Below, in pieces: positions 18,427 to 27,394 of a stretch of DNA of 64,000 nucleotides. The notes beneath the pieces were generated by a model. That model saw only the letters and a program-made list of their open reading frames with translations. It had not been told where the DNA came from and did not search any database. Source of the stretch: Balneolaceae bacterium (GTDB taxonomy: Bacteria > Bacteroidota > Rhodothermia > Balneolales > Balneolaceae); NCBI GenBank assembly GCA_034521495.1, contig JAXHMK010000014.1, forward strand, positions 1 to 64,000, in the 5' to 3' direction. Position numbers and translations under genes: made by a program. Each line of letters starts with the position of its first letter. Within the stretch, counting starts at the first letter, position 1.

Positions 18427-18738
18427 TTATAAATCCACTTTATAATCCACGAAATAACGTTCTTCAGCCACTTGCTCAATAAAGTCGATCGCTTTTTTAT
18501 GATGAGGATTTCGAGTGTACATCTGGAAATCAAGTTCCGTTTCAAAATCGCAGGTTAGAACTACATCTAACGCGTCATCTTCATCACCTTTGATCTGGAT
18601 TCCAACTTCCACAGCTTTAATTTCTTCAATATTTGCTCTGAGGCCTTCGAGTATTAGCTTTAATTTTTCTGCATTTTTTTGCTTGGTGGCACCTGCAGCG
18701 TTCTCTTGTAGTTTCCACATTACTATATGACGAATCAT
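18427..18738 (-). CDS. Dabb-family (stress-responsive alpha-beta barrel) protein
   Basis: 103 residues starting MIRHIVMWKL, the hallmark of the Dabb dimeric alpha-beta barrel family, with the conserved YTRNPHHKKAIDFI segment near residue 80. Members are ferredoxin-like dimers. Some plant homologues are stress-induced and some act as cyclases, but bacterial roles are mostly unknown. It lies between the HU-LysM fusion and the CHAD gene on the same strand. Confidence 0.85.
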   Translation of the reverse strand: MIRHIVMWKLQENAAGATKQKNAEKLKLILEGLRANIEEIKAVEVGIQIKGDEDDALDVVLTCDFETELDFQMYTRNPHHKKAIDFIEQVAEERYFVDYKVDL

Positions 18739-18774
18739 AGATAAACTCCATTAAAAATTTCGAACTGTTTTGTA

Positions 18775-20175
18775 TTATCGGTTTCTCGCAAAAGCCAAAT
18801 CTTCTGGATCAACGTCAGATGGGGGTTGATCCAAAAGATCTTGCGAGAAGACTCCAACGGCCCATAAAAAGTATTGTGCTTCATCGGGGTTATTTTCCCG
18901 GTTCCATTGATACAAGGAAAAATACCCAAGCGCAACCTGTTCTCTTTCGAATTCATTTAAATTATCCGGATCAGAAAAGGTGGGAATTTCTATATCGGAA
19001 TTAGCAAGTAACTGATTTGGGTTACTCAGTTCATCCTGGTTGAGATGATAGATAACGGGCCACAAATATGGATTTCCTAACTGAGTTTCAGCGATATCCC
19101 ATAAAGATTGCCCGCTTTCAACAGTAAATGATTGTGTTTCAAGTTCGCCCGAAGATTGTGTCTGAGTGGCAGAAGGAGGTGTCTCTTCATCGGCGGCAGA
19201 TTCGCCGGCAGCCGCCGCACCCTCGGTATTTTCAGTTTCACTTTCAGATGTGGATGGCTCCACTATCTGCTCGGTTTGATTTTGAGTGTCGTTCCCGGTC
19301 GTGGCTGTTTGCTCAATAGAATCACCGCTACGCTGCATCATCCAAAAGAGCAAAATCAATGCTAACATTACGATAATTACAGCTGCCGCATACGACCATT
19401 TAAAACTGCCTGATTCCTGAACCTTACGCGCCATCTTAGATTCATCCGGGATAGAGGGAGAAACTCTTGGTTTTTCCTGTTTTTCATGTTCGTCCTTTTC
19501 CCGTTCAAGGACTAAGATATCACCGTCATCATCTTCCTCTTCAGCCGGAGATTTAGCTTCAGACTGGCCAAAGTGAGGATTTTCTTTTTCATAAATCAGG
19601 TCATCGATAAATTTGTTGTAATCTTGAGATAAGTTTGCACCCTTTGCTTTTTCATCAATCCCGAATGGATCGTCGGAATCGAAAGGGACGCCAGAATCAG
19701 AATCGAACGGATCAGATGAATCAGCTGAATCGTCTTGATCGGATTCAGAATCTTTAGGTTCTTCAGAATCAAAAATATCATTAAGTCCAAATGGATCTTC
19801 AGATTCATCTGAGCTTTTATCTTCATCTTTTGAATCTTCTTCGCTTTCGTCTTTTTTGGGAAGAATTTCCGATTCGAGATTTGCAAACGGCTTATTAACG
19901 GTTTTCCGAAGTGCTTTGTAGGGCTTAAATACAACTTTATTTTGTCCCGGAATTGTAATTTCGTCTCCCGTTTGAGGATTTACACCCGAGCGCTCCTTCA
20001 TCCAGCGGAGTTCAAACTTACCAAAACCTGAAATACTGACTGATCCGCTGTTTTTTAAGCCACTTTCAATAATTTGCACCAATTCGTGAATAAAGCTATT
20101 GGCAGACGATTCACTCTGTTTGGACTGCTTGGCGATAAGCTCAACAAGCTGCTTGAATGTAATTTTATCACTCAT
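18775..20175 (-). CDS. HU-like DNA-binding domain fused to transmembrane and LysM domains
   Basis: 466 residues with an unusual layout. Residues 1-95 form an HU/IHF-like domain (SISGFGKFELRWMKERSGVN, with GxNPxTG near 65). Residues 105-235 are a long acidic Asp/Ser-rich linker. Residues 258-280 form one membrane span (YAAAVIIVMLALILLFW). Residues 285-345 are a Thr/Glu/Ser-rich spacer, and about 348-400 a LysM-type module (TVESGQSLWDIAETQLG). The layout implies a cytoplasmic DNA-binding end and a periplasmic peptidoglycan-binding end, so a tether between nucleoid and cell wall is plausible (inference). It lies 3 bases after the stop of a small HU gene and is certainly co-transcribed with it. 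Confidence 0.85.
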   Translation of the reverse strand: MSDKITFKQLVELIAKQSKQSESSANSFIHELVQIIESGLKNSGSVSISGFGKFELRWMKERSGVNPQTGDEITIPGQNKVVFKPYKALRKTVNKPFANLESEILPKKDESEEDSKDEDKSSDESEDPFGLNDIFDSEEPKDSESDQDDSADSSDPFDSDSGVPFDSDDPFGIDEKAKGANLSQDYNKFIDDLIYEKENPHFGQSEAKSPAEEEDDDGDILVLEREKDEHEKQEKPRVSPSIPDESKMARKVQESGSFKWSYAAAVIIVMLALILLFWMMQRSGDSIEQTATTGNDTQNQTEQIVEPSTSESETENTEGAAAAGESAADEETPPSATQTQSSGELETQSFTVESGQSLWDIAETQLGNPYLWPVIYHLNQDELSNPNQLLANSDIEIPTFSDPDNLNEFEREQVALGYFSLYQWNRENNPDEAQYFLWAVGVFSQDLLDQPPSDVDPEDLAFARNR

Positions 20176-20178
20176 TTT

Positions 20179-20472
20179 TTATTCCTCGTCTGTGCTCAAA
20201 AACTTCACTTCTTCTTTTAATCCTGAAGCGGGTGAGAAATTGACGACCCGTTTAGGAGGAACAATCATGTAGGCTTCATAATGAGGGTTATATATCTTTT
20301 TTTCCTCATTTACTTTGGTTTGAAATGTTCCCAAATCGGGGACAGATACTCCGGATCCGTTACTCAACTGGTCGGATAAAACCGAAATTGCGTCGTTTAA
20401 AAACTCCTTTGTTTCTTTCTTAGAGTTTCCGGTTTTTTCTGATAGTTGTTCTATTAATTCACTGTAATTCAT
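20179..20472 (-). CDS. HU-family DNA-binding protein
   Basis: 97 residues with the HU/IHF fold: helix NYSELIEQLSEKTG, GVSVPDLGTFQTKVN in the beta-arm region and PPKRVVNFSP towards the C-terminus. The arm tip (NPHYEAY) departs from the usual GxNPxTG. It is the first gene of a two-gene unit with the HU-LysM membrane protein and may heterodimerise with that protein's HU domain (inference). Confidence 0.85.
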   Translation of the reverse strand: MNYSELIEQLSEKTGNSKKETKEFLNDAISVLSDQLSNGSGVSVPDLGTFQTKVNEEKKIYNPHYEAYMIVPPKRVVNFSPASGLKEEVKFLSTDEE

Positions 20473-20995
20473 GAGTATACATCATTCTGTTCATTTAAAT
20501 AAAAGGAAAAAAAGGGTAAAAAACCTAATAAACGATTCCTTATTAAAGGTATAAAACTTATATAAAAATGCGTTATTAATTATTTAAAGTGTGTTCCTAA
20601 ATACCGGATCATATCAATATGGCGTGTAGTTCGGAACAAACTGTAGCGTTGAGTCTGCGTAGCTACTGTTAAGTCAAATATGAAATGTCGGAAGCAACCT
20701 GTCAGCACCCACTGGATCTGACAGCGTTGATTTTTGACGCTGACAGAAACCCGGAAAAGCACCGGGAATGCTGTCAGGTCTATATCCGACAAATGATAAT
20801 TGACATGACACTACAATGTAAGCTGAATAGAAAGTTGCTTGAACATGTCCCGGGGTATGCCTTTCGAAACAATGTGAGATGATGTCCTCTGCTATTTCTG
20901 GAAAGCAGGGTCATGGTTCTGCAGTGCCCATTCTGAACGAAAACAAGTTCAATACCTTTTTAATTGTTGAACAAACAAATTCAAAACGGATCTGT
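20473..20995. other. Intergenic region between the HU operon and aconitase
   Basis: About 520 bases. The AT-rich part next to the HU gene (20473-20600) probably holds its promoter. A family-3 repeat fills 20667-20810. The rest, up to the preferred aconitase start, shows no clear gene. An in-frame ATG at 20879 would add 39 residues unlike aconitase. Confidence 0.55.
20667..20810. repeat. Inverted-repeat element, family 3, copy A
   Basis: A 144-bp element starting TGTTAAGTCAA and ending TTGACATGACA, with repeated CTGTCAG/CTGACAG motifs inside that can fold into stems. CTAC occurs directly on both sides (20663-20666 and 20811-20814), a possible 4-bp target duplication. A second copy of identical length lies at 40439-40582. 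Confidence 0.7.
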
Positions 20996-22948
20996 ATGTC
21001 AGAAGCTTTAAATGTCACTCAAAAATTGATTGAATCTCATCTTGTTGACGGTAAAATGGAAGCAGGGGAAGAAATTGGAATTAAAATTGATCAAACTCTA
21101 ACACAGGATGCCACCGGAACCCTTGTTATGCTTGAACTGGAGGCTATGAATCTTGATGAGGCAAAAACAGATCTTTCCTGCCAGTATGTAGATCACAATT
21201 TATTACAGACAGACAATAAAAATCCGGATGATCATCTTTTTTTGAAGTCTGCTGCTGAAAAATTTGGACTCTGGTACAGCCGGCCCGGAAATGGTGTAAG
21301 CCACCCTGTGCACACAGAACATTTTGCAAGGCCGGGCAAAACACTGGCGGGCTCCGATAGTCATACTCCTGCATCCGGCTGTTTGGGTATGTTTGCATTA
21401 GGTGCCGGTGGACTTGATGTGGCTTTTGCTATTGCGGGTGAACCGATGTACCTGAAAATGCCAAAAGTTCTTGGTGTGAAGTTGACGGGAGGACTTCCCG
21501 ATTGGGTAAGTGCGAAAGATGTGGTGCTTGAAATGCTTCGCCGGTATGATGTAAAAGGAGCGCGCGGTTTTGTAATTGAATACTTTGGTCCCGGTTTAGA
21601 TCAACTTTCAACGATGGACCGGCATGTAATTGCCAACATGGGAACGGAAATGGGAGCTACAACAACTGTTTTCCCTTCTGATGATGAAGCCCGGCGGTTT
21701 ATGGCTCAAAATAATCGGGAAGATGAATGGACGGAGATTGTAGCAGATGAAGGTGCTGAATATGATAAATATGAAGAGCTTGATCTGGGAGAAGTTGAGC
21801 CAATGATTGCCCTGCCGAGTAGTCCGGGAAATGTTGTACCTGTACGCGAAGTAGAGGGTAAGGAGATCTACCAGTCATATATTGGTTCTTCTGCAAACCC
21901 CGGATATCGTGATTTTTGGATTACCTCTGAAATTGTGAAGGGTAAACGGGTTCATGATGAAGTGAGCTTTGATGTAAATCCAACTTCTCGCCAAATTATC
22001 CAGAATATGGTACAAAATGGTGTCATGCTGAACCTCATTCAATCAGGTGCGCGAATGCACCAGGCGGGATGTAATGGCTGTATTGGAATGGGGCAGGCAC
22101 CCGCAAGTGGAAGAAATAGCCTGCGAACGGTTCCAAGAAACTTTCCTGACCGGTCGGGTACCAAAGAGGATGCTGTATTCCTGTGCAGTCCCGAAACAGC
22201 AACAGCTTCTGCATTAACGGGGAAGATTACCGATCCGCGAGATCTTGAAGAACTGTATGAGATGAGCTATCCGAAGTTTGAGGAGCCGGAAGATTATATT
22301 ATCAATAAAGAGATGCTAACGGCACCGCCTGAGAACGGAGAGGATACAGAGCTGATAAAAGGGCCAAATATCTCAACTATGCCCGAATTCGATGAACCGA
22401 GTGATTTTGAAGTGCCGGTTCTGTTGAAGATGGGAGATAACATCTCAACTGATGAAATTCTTCGTGCCGGAGCAGACGTGTTGCCATTTCGAAGTAATAT
22501 CCCGGAAATCAGTAAATTTTCGTTTACAGTAGTCGATGAAAATTTCTATGAACGATCTCAGGAAGCAAAAGAAAATTATGGTGGACATATAGTTGTTGCC
22601 GGAGAAAATTATGCACAGGGTTCGAGCCGGGAGCACGCGGCAATTTCACCACGCTATTTAGGGCAGAAAGCTGTTATAGCCAAGAGTTATGCACGGATTG
22701 GATGGCAAAATCTGGCTAATTTCGGCATCATTCCGCTTGAGTTTTCCAATCCTGAGGACCTTGATGGAATCGATCAAGGGGATCACATTAAAATTGAGAA
22801 TGTAAAGGAACAGCTTAAAAACGGGAATAATATCACTGTTCAGAATTCAACCAAGGGAACAACCTTTGAAACTTATCACACCCTGAGCGGACGGCAGTTG
22901 CAATCTCTGCTTGATGGTAGCGTCATAAATACATATAAGAAGAAATAA
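20996..22948 (+). CDS. acn: Aconitate hydratase (putative/Aquifex-type)
   Basis: About 650 residues from the ATG at 20996 (MSEALNVTQKLIESH), the natural start for the family; an earlier in-frame ATG at 20879 adds an unrelated tail. It catalyses citrate-isocitrate interconversion in the TCA cycle. The N-terminal domain carries the DSHTPASGCLG segment. The cluster region has C359 and C362 (GCNGCIGMG) and a further C397 (FLCSPETA). The place where classical aconitases have GSCTN reads GSSAN here, so the third cluster ligand is probably C397 (inference). The swivel domain near the end has the GSSREHAA motif. Confidence 0.93.
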   Translation: MSEALNVTQKLIESHLVDGKMEAGEEIGIKIDQTLTQDATGTLVMLELEAMNLDEAKTDLSCQYVDHNLLQTDNKNPDDHLFLKSAAEKFGLWYSRPGNGVSHPVHTEHFARPGKTLAGSDSHTPASGCLGMFALGAGGLDVAFAIAGEPMYLKMPKVLGVKLTGGLPDWVSAKDVVLEMLRRYDVKGARGFVIEYFGPGLDQLSTMDRHVIANMGTEMGATTTVFPSDDEARRFMAQNNREDEWTEIVADEGAEYDKYEELDLGEVEPMIALPSSPGNVVPVREVEGKEIYQSYIGSSANPGYRDFWITSEIVKGKRVHDEVSFDVNPTSRQIIQNMVQNGVMLNLIQSGARMHQAGCNGCIGMGQAPASGRNSLRTVPRNFPDRSGTKEDAVFLCSPETATASALTGKITDPRDLEELYEMSYPKFEEPEDYIINKEMLTAPPENGEDTELIKGPNISTMPEFDEPSDFEVPVLLKMGDNISTDEILRAGADVLPFRSNIPEISKFSFTVVDENFYERSQEAKENYGGHIVVAGENYAQGSSREHAAISPRYLGQKAVIAKSYARIGWQNLANFGIIPLEFSNPEDLDGIDQGDHIKIENVKEQLKNGNNITVQNSTKGTTFETYHTLSGRQLQSLLDGSVINTYKKK

Positions 22949-23093
22949 TTGAGTGCCGGATCCGTAAACCAAACAGGTCAGAAAAACAGAAAAAGAAGTT
23001 GTGCTGAAGCACTCTGCTGCAATTATGATATTGCTATGGGAACCCGTAACTTTATAGTCTTTGAAATTTGACAATGTTTACCCCTAAAATTCG

Positions 23094-23801
23094 ATGAGTA
23101 AAGAAAAAGACGCCTATAATAATTCGCTTACAGTTGATCATGATGAAGTTGAGGAGATGGGGGATGCTCATATCTCCTCATCTGCCAAAACCCCTTTGCG
23201 GGAAGACGCTTTCGAACTGAGTGATGATGAAAAAATTGAGATCATTCAAGATCATTTCAGGCAAATCATGGATACACTTGGATTAGATATTACTGATGAG
23301 AGCCTGAGCGGCACTCCATACCGGGTGGCGAAAATGTATGTAAATGAGATTTTTCACGGTTTAAAACCCTCCGAAAAACCCTCTGTTCGTAAATTTGCCA
23401 ACAAGTATAACTATGAACAGATGGTAGTTGAGAAGAATATTAATGTAACATCATTTTGTGAACACCATTTCTTGCCGTTTTTGGGAAAAGCACACGTTGC
23501 GTACATCAGTTCGGGTCAGGTTATCGGTTTGTCGAAAATAAATCGAATTGTGGATTATTATTCCCGGCGCCCGCAAGTTCAGGAACGGCTTACACTGCAA
23601 ATAGCTGATGAACTACAGGAAGCTCTCGAAACCGATGATGTTGCAGTTTTTATTGACAGCAAGCATTTATGCGTATCAACCCGGGGAATTGAGGACCGGG
23701 AAAGCAGCACTGTGACTACTGAATTCAGGGGAGCTTTTAAAGAGAGTCAAACCCAGCAGCGGTTTATAGACTACATACAATCAGAAACTGAAATGAAATA
23801 G
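23094..23801 (+). CDS. folE: GTP cyclohydrolase I
   Basis: 235 residues. It makes 7,8-dihydroneopterin triphosphate from GTP, the first step of folate, biopterin and (via QueD) queuosine synthesis. Zinc ligands are visible at C122 and H125 (FCEHHFLPF) and C193 (KHLCVSTRG). The family core KINRIVDYYSRRPQVQERLT is intact. The first 50 or so residues are an acidic extension, as in many long forms. It is followed after 18 bases by cysS. Confidence 0.96.
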   Translation: MSKEKDAYNNSLTVDHDEVEEMGDAHISSSAKTPLREDAFELSDDEKIEIIQDHFRQIMDTLGLDITDESLSGTPYRVAKMYVNEIFHGLKPSEKPSVRKFANKYNYEQMVVEKNINVTSFCEHHFLPFLGKAHVAYISSGQVIGLSKINRIVDYYSRRPQVQERLTLQIADELQEALETDDVAVFIDSKHLCVSTRGIEDRESSTVTTEFRGAFKESQTQQRFIDYIQSETEMK

Positions 23802-23819
23802 CTACATCAAAAGCTTTTT

Positions 23820-25334
23820 ATGCCGAAAAGTGAATCATCTTCCCTTCATCTTTATAACAGCTTATCCAGAAAAAAAGAGCTCTTTGAGCCAATCAATCCG
23901 CCGTTTGTAGGCTTGTATGTTTGTGGCCCCACTGTTTACGGAGATCCACACTTAGGCCATGCACGATCTGCAATTACGTTTGACGTTATTTACAGGTATC
24001 TGAAATATCTTGGCTACAAGGTTCGGTTTGTCCGTAACATTACAGACGTGGGACATCTTGAACATGAAGAGGAGGAAAGTGGCGAAGATAAAATTTTGAA
24101 AAAGGCCCGGATTGAACAGGTAGAGCCTATGGAGATTGTCCAGAGATATACCATCAGTTATCACAAGGGGATGGATGCTCTGAACTGTTTACGCCCAAGT
24201 ATTGAACCGACTGCTACGGGACATATAATTGAACAAATTGATCTTGTGAAGAAAATTCTTGAAAATGGCTTTGCTTACGAAGTAAATGGAAACGTTTATT
24301 TCGACCTGGAAAAATATCGGCAGAGTAACTCATATGGAGAACTCTCCGGAAAAGTTTTGGAAGATCTGCAGGCCGGAAGTCGTGATACAGAGGGGTTAGA
24401 GGAGAAGAAGAGCCCTTATGATTTTGCACTTTGGAAAAAAGCTTCATCAAATCACATAATGCGGTGGGATTCGCCCTGGGGTGAAGGATTTCCCGGATGG
24501 CACATGGAGTGTACAACCATGAGTACAAAATATCTTGGTAACGAGTTTGATATTCACGGTGGGGGACTGGACTTGCAGTTTCCCCATCATGAAGCAGAGA
24601 TTGCACAGAGTAAAAGTGCCCATGGTAACGATCCGGTGAAATATTGGGTCCACAATAATATGATTACTATTGATGGTGCCAAGATGAGTAAATCGGCTGG
24701 CAATTTTATTAATCTTGAGCAGTTGTTTACGGGCGATCATGAGAAATTGGAAAAGGCGTTTAATCCCATGGCGGTTCGCTTCCTGATGCTTCAGTCTCAC
24801 TACAGAAGCAAAATTGATTTTTCAAATGAAGCACTTATAGCGGCAGAAAAAGGGCTTAACAAGCTGATAACCGCCGTTGATCTTCTTGATGAAATTAATC
24901 TTCCCGATGAGAGCCCGGAGAAAGATGCCCCGGAGGATTGGGAGATATTAGATGCCTGTGATCGATGCCATGATACCATGAACGACGATTTTAATACGGC
25001 ACAGGTATTAGCTGCACTTTTCGACCTTTCATCAAAAATAAATGCCCTACATAATAAGCAGTTGGATGCGAAGAAGGTGTCGAAGGAGGCATTTGAGAGG
25101 ATGAAAGAAACGATGCATGATTTTGTATTCGAAATTCTTGGACTTCAATCCGTTTCGGAATCGGAAAATAGTAAAACTGAAGAGTTGGTTGAACTGCTGA
25201 TTGAGATTCGGGCTGATGCTCGTGAGAAAAAAGATTTTGCCACATCTGATAAAATCAGAGATGATCTGCAAGAGATTGGCATACGTCTGAAAGACGAGAA
25301 AGATGGAAAAACCACTTTTGAAATCGACGGCTGA
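23820..25334 (+). CDS. cysS: Cysteinyl-tRNA synthetase
   Basis: 504 residues, a class I synthetase that charges tRNA-Cys. Visible are the zinc ligand C35 (VCGPTVYGDPHLGH), the HIGH-type signature HLGH at 44-47, the second zinc region with WHMECT and HHEAE, and the KMSKS loop at 288-292 (AKMSKSAGN). The DALR anticodon region and C-terminal domain follow. The end overlaps the yidD start by 32 bases in another frame. Confidence 0.97.
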   Translation: MPKSESSSLHLYNSLSRKKELFEPINPPFVGLYVCGPTVYGDPHLGHARSAITFDVIYRYLKYLGYKVRFVRNITDVGHLEHEEEESGEDKILKKARIEQVEPMEIVQRYTISYHKGMDALNCLRPSIEPTATGHIIEQIDLVKKILENGFAYEVNGNVYFDLEKYRQSNSYGELSGKVLEDLQAGSRDTEGLEEKKSPYDFALWKKASSNHIMRWDSPWGEGFPGWHMECTTMSTKYLGNEFDIHGGGLDLQFPHHEAEIAQSKSAHGNDPVKYWVHNNMITIDGAKMSKSAGNFINLEQLFTGDHEKLEKAFNPMAVRFLMLQSHYRSKIDFSNEALIAAEKGLNKLITAVDLLDEINLPDESPEKDAPEDWEILDACDRCHDTMNDDFNTAQVLAALFDLSSKINALHNKQLDAKKVSKEAFERMKETMHDFVFEILGLQSVSESENSKTEELVELLIEIRADAREKKDFATSDKIRDDLQEIGIRLKDEKDGKTTFEIDG

Positions 25335-25578
25335 ATGGACCGGTAGAATTACTGCAAAGGTTCTTATTCTGCTGGTTAAATTTTATCAGCTTGCCATCTC
25401 TCCATATCTTGGTTCAAATTGCCGCCATGCGCCAACATGTTCAAACTATATGGTTGAAGCGATCCGTGAGTGGGGGGCAGTGAAAGGATTATGGCTGGGT
25501 ATTAAACGAATTTTAAAATGTCATCCATGGGGAACTTCGGGCGTTGATCCGGTTCCAAAACGTGATAAGAAAAAATGA
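25303..25578 (+). CDS. yidD: Membrane protein insertion efficiency factor YidD
   Basis: 91 residues with the family core LVKFYQLAISPYLGSNCRHA, then PTCSNYMVEAI and KCHPWGTSGVDPVP. YidD assists YidC/Sec insertion of inner-membrane proteins. It is encoded inside and past the 3' end of cysS, which is unusual context: yidD usually sits with rnpA and yidC near the origin. Confidence 0.95.
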   Translation: MEKPLLKSTAEWTGRITAKVLILLVKFYQLAISPYLGSNCRHAPTCSNYMVEAIREWGAVKGLWLGIKRILKCHPWGTSGVDPVPKRDKKK

Positions 25579-25640
25579 TATCTCCAATAATTTTTGTAGT
25601 GGATGCGACACAATTTTTACAATTTTATATAAACTAACTT

Positions 25641-26513
25641 ATGGCTAATCGTAGAAACGATAATCGAAAAAAGAGAAGAAAACAGCGGCCCGGTAGTAAA
25701 TCCGGACGAGTGAAGAGATCTTCATCATCCCCAAAAGAATCGAATACTGCTTCTCAGAAAAAATATTTAAGGGATAAGATACGCCTCAACAAATATATTG
25801 CTCATGCCGGATTTTGTTCACGGCGGGAAGCTGATGACTATATATCTGCCGGAAAGGTGAAAGTAAACGGAAAAATAACAACCGAATTGGGAACCAAGGT
25901 CAAAAAGAATGATATGGTTCAGGTTGAAAATCAAACTCTATCACTGGAACCGTTTACCTATATCCTGTTGAACAAAGGAAAGGATACGATAAGTACTACA
26001 GACGATGAGAAAGACCGTAACACGGTTTTGGATGCTGTTGAAAACGCCACAGGGCACAGAGTCTATCCTGTGGGGCGTTTGGATCGAAACACGATGGGCT
26101 TATTGATTTTGACCAACGACGGGGATCTTGCCCACAGACTGATGCACCCAAGTTATCGGGTTAAAAAAACGTATGAAGTAACAACCGACCGGCAACTTGC
26201 TGATGCCGAGCTGAGAGAGTTACTGAACGGTATAGAACTTGAAGATGGTCCTGCACAACCCGCACAAGTTCAGCAGGTTGTGAATGTGCCCAATACTATT
26301 CGAATAGCCGTTTTTGAAGGCCGAAATCATCTGATTCGGCGTATGATATCCTATTTTGGGGCGGAGGTTACAAAGCTCAAACGGATTCGGTATGCGGGTT
26401 TAACAGATAAAAATATTCGTGTAGGGCGCTGGCGATTCTTGAAGCAAAAAGAGATTAACGATCTCCGCAGACTTGTAAAACTGGATACTCTTGAATTCAA
26501 TAAAAATGAATAA
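25641..26513 (+). CDS. rluB: RsuA/RluB-family pseudouridine synthase
   Basis: 290 residues. The first 45 or so are a highly basic Arg/Lys/Ser tail. An S4 RNA-binding domain spans about 49-95 (RLNKYIAHAGFCSRREADDY), followed by the catalytic domain with nucleophile D148 in GRLDRNTMGLL. The family isomerises uridines in 23S or 16S rRNA; which site is modified cannot be told, so RluB is a best guess over RluF/RsuA. The stop overlaps the next start (TAATG), implying coupling. Confidence 0.9.
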   Translation: MANRRNDNRKKRRKQRPGSKSGRVKRSSSSPKESNTASQKKYLRDKIRLNKYIAHAGFCSRREADDYISAGKVKVNGKITTELGTKVKKNDMVQVENQTLSLEPFTYILLNKGKDTISTTDDEKDRNTVLDAVENATGHRVYPVGRLDRNTMGLLILTNDGDLAHRLMHPSYRVKKTYEVTTDRQLADAELRELLNGIELEDGPAQPAQVQQVVNVPNTIRIAVFEGRNHLIRRMISYFGAEVTKLKRIRYAGLTDKNIRVGRWRFLKQKEINDLRRLVKLDTLEFNKNE

Positions 26514-27388
26514 TGAAGTACACTACGATATCAAAAAAAGAGGGAATTGTTTTATCCACAGAAGGACTGCCCATACATTACGATCTGTTGATTCCCGGTG
26601 TTGATTCCGGTTCAGCCCTTCCGGTTATCTTATTTGTTCATGGTTTTAAGGGATTTAAGGATTGGGGCGCATTTCCCGATCTCTATGAAGAACTTGCCCG
26701 GGCTGGATTTGCGGTCGTAGCATTCAATTTATCTCTGAATGGAGTTGGTACAAGTATGAGCGATTTTGACGAACCGGAGCTCTTTCGGCGTGAAACGTTC
26801 AGCCAGGATTTAGCCGATATCGGTACTGTGATTGAAGCGATCAAGAACAGAGAGATTAAAAGTGAAAAAGCGATGTTAGACACCGACCGAATTGGAATTC
26901 TGGGGCATTCCAGGGGTGGCCATACAGCCGTAGTAGCTGCTGCAGAATATTCCGAAATACAATGTCTTGTAACCTGGTCGGCCGTTGCGGATTATAACAG
27001 GCGATGGTCGGATAAGATGATTAATGACTGGAAGACCCAAGGTTACACCGAGATTACGAATTCACGAACAGGACAAACGCTGCCTCTTGATAAAATTGTG
27101 TATGATGATGCGTTGGAAAATGCGGATCGAGTGATTGCCATCAATCGTGTAAAGGAGTTGCACATTCCCTCGATGTTTATTGCGGGCAAGGCCGATGAGA
27201 CGGTACCGGTTAGTGAATCAGAGAAATTATTCAGAGCCTGCTCTGCTTCAGAGAAAGAAATTCGGCTGATCGAGAACGCCGGACATACCTTTGAGATTTC
27301 TCATCCGTTTACAAAAGAAGATTATCCGCCGGAATTCAGTGAAGCTTTGGATTTAACGGAGGGCTGGTTTCTTGATTACTTAAGATAA
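26513..27388 (+). CDS. Alpha/beta hydrolase (dienelactone hydrolase/esterase type)
   Basis: 291 residues with no signal peptide. The nucleophile elbow is GHSRGG (S133), the oxyanion-loop HGF is near 43-45, the acid is in GKADETVPV (about D222) and the base in ENAGHTFE. It fits the cytoplasmic esterase/peptidase-like fold; the substrate is unknown. It is co-transcribed with the pseudouridine synthase upstream, and the start is 1 base inside the upstream stop. Confidence 0.87.
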   Translation: MKYTTISKKEGIVLSTEGLPIHYDLLIPGVDSGSALPVILFVHGFKGFKDWGAFPDLYEELARAGFAVVAFNLSLNGVGTSMSDFDEPELFRRETFSQDLADIGTVIEAIKNREIKSEKAMLDTDRIGILGHSRGGHTAVVAAAEYSEIQCLVTWSAVADYNRRWSDKMINDWKTQGYTEITNSRTGQTLPLDKIVYDDALENADRVIAINRVKELHIPSMFIAGKADETVPVSESEKLFRACSASEKEIRLIENAGHTFEISHPFTKEDYPPEFSEALDLTEGWFLDYLR

Positions 27389-27394
27389 AGGTTT

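Noticed and set aside
20879-20995. Upstream start of aconitase at 20879
   Set aside because: The extra 39 residues are unlike the family; the family start is MSEALNV at 20996.
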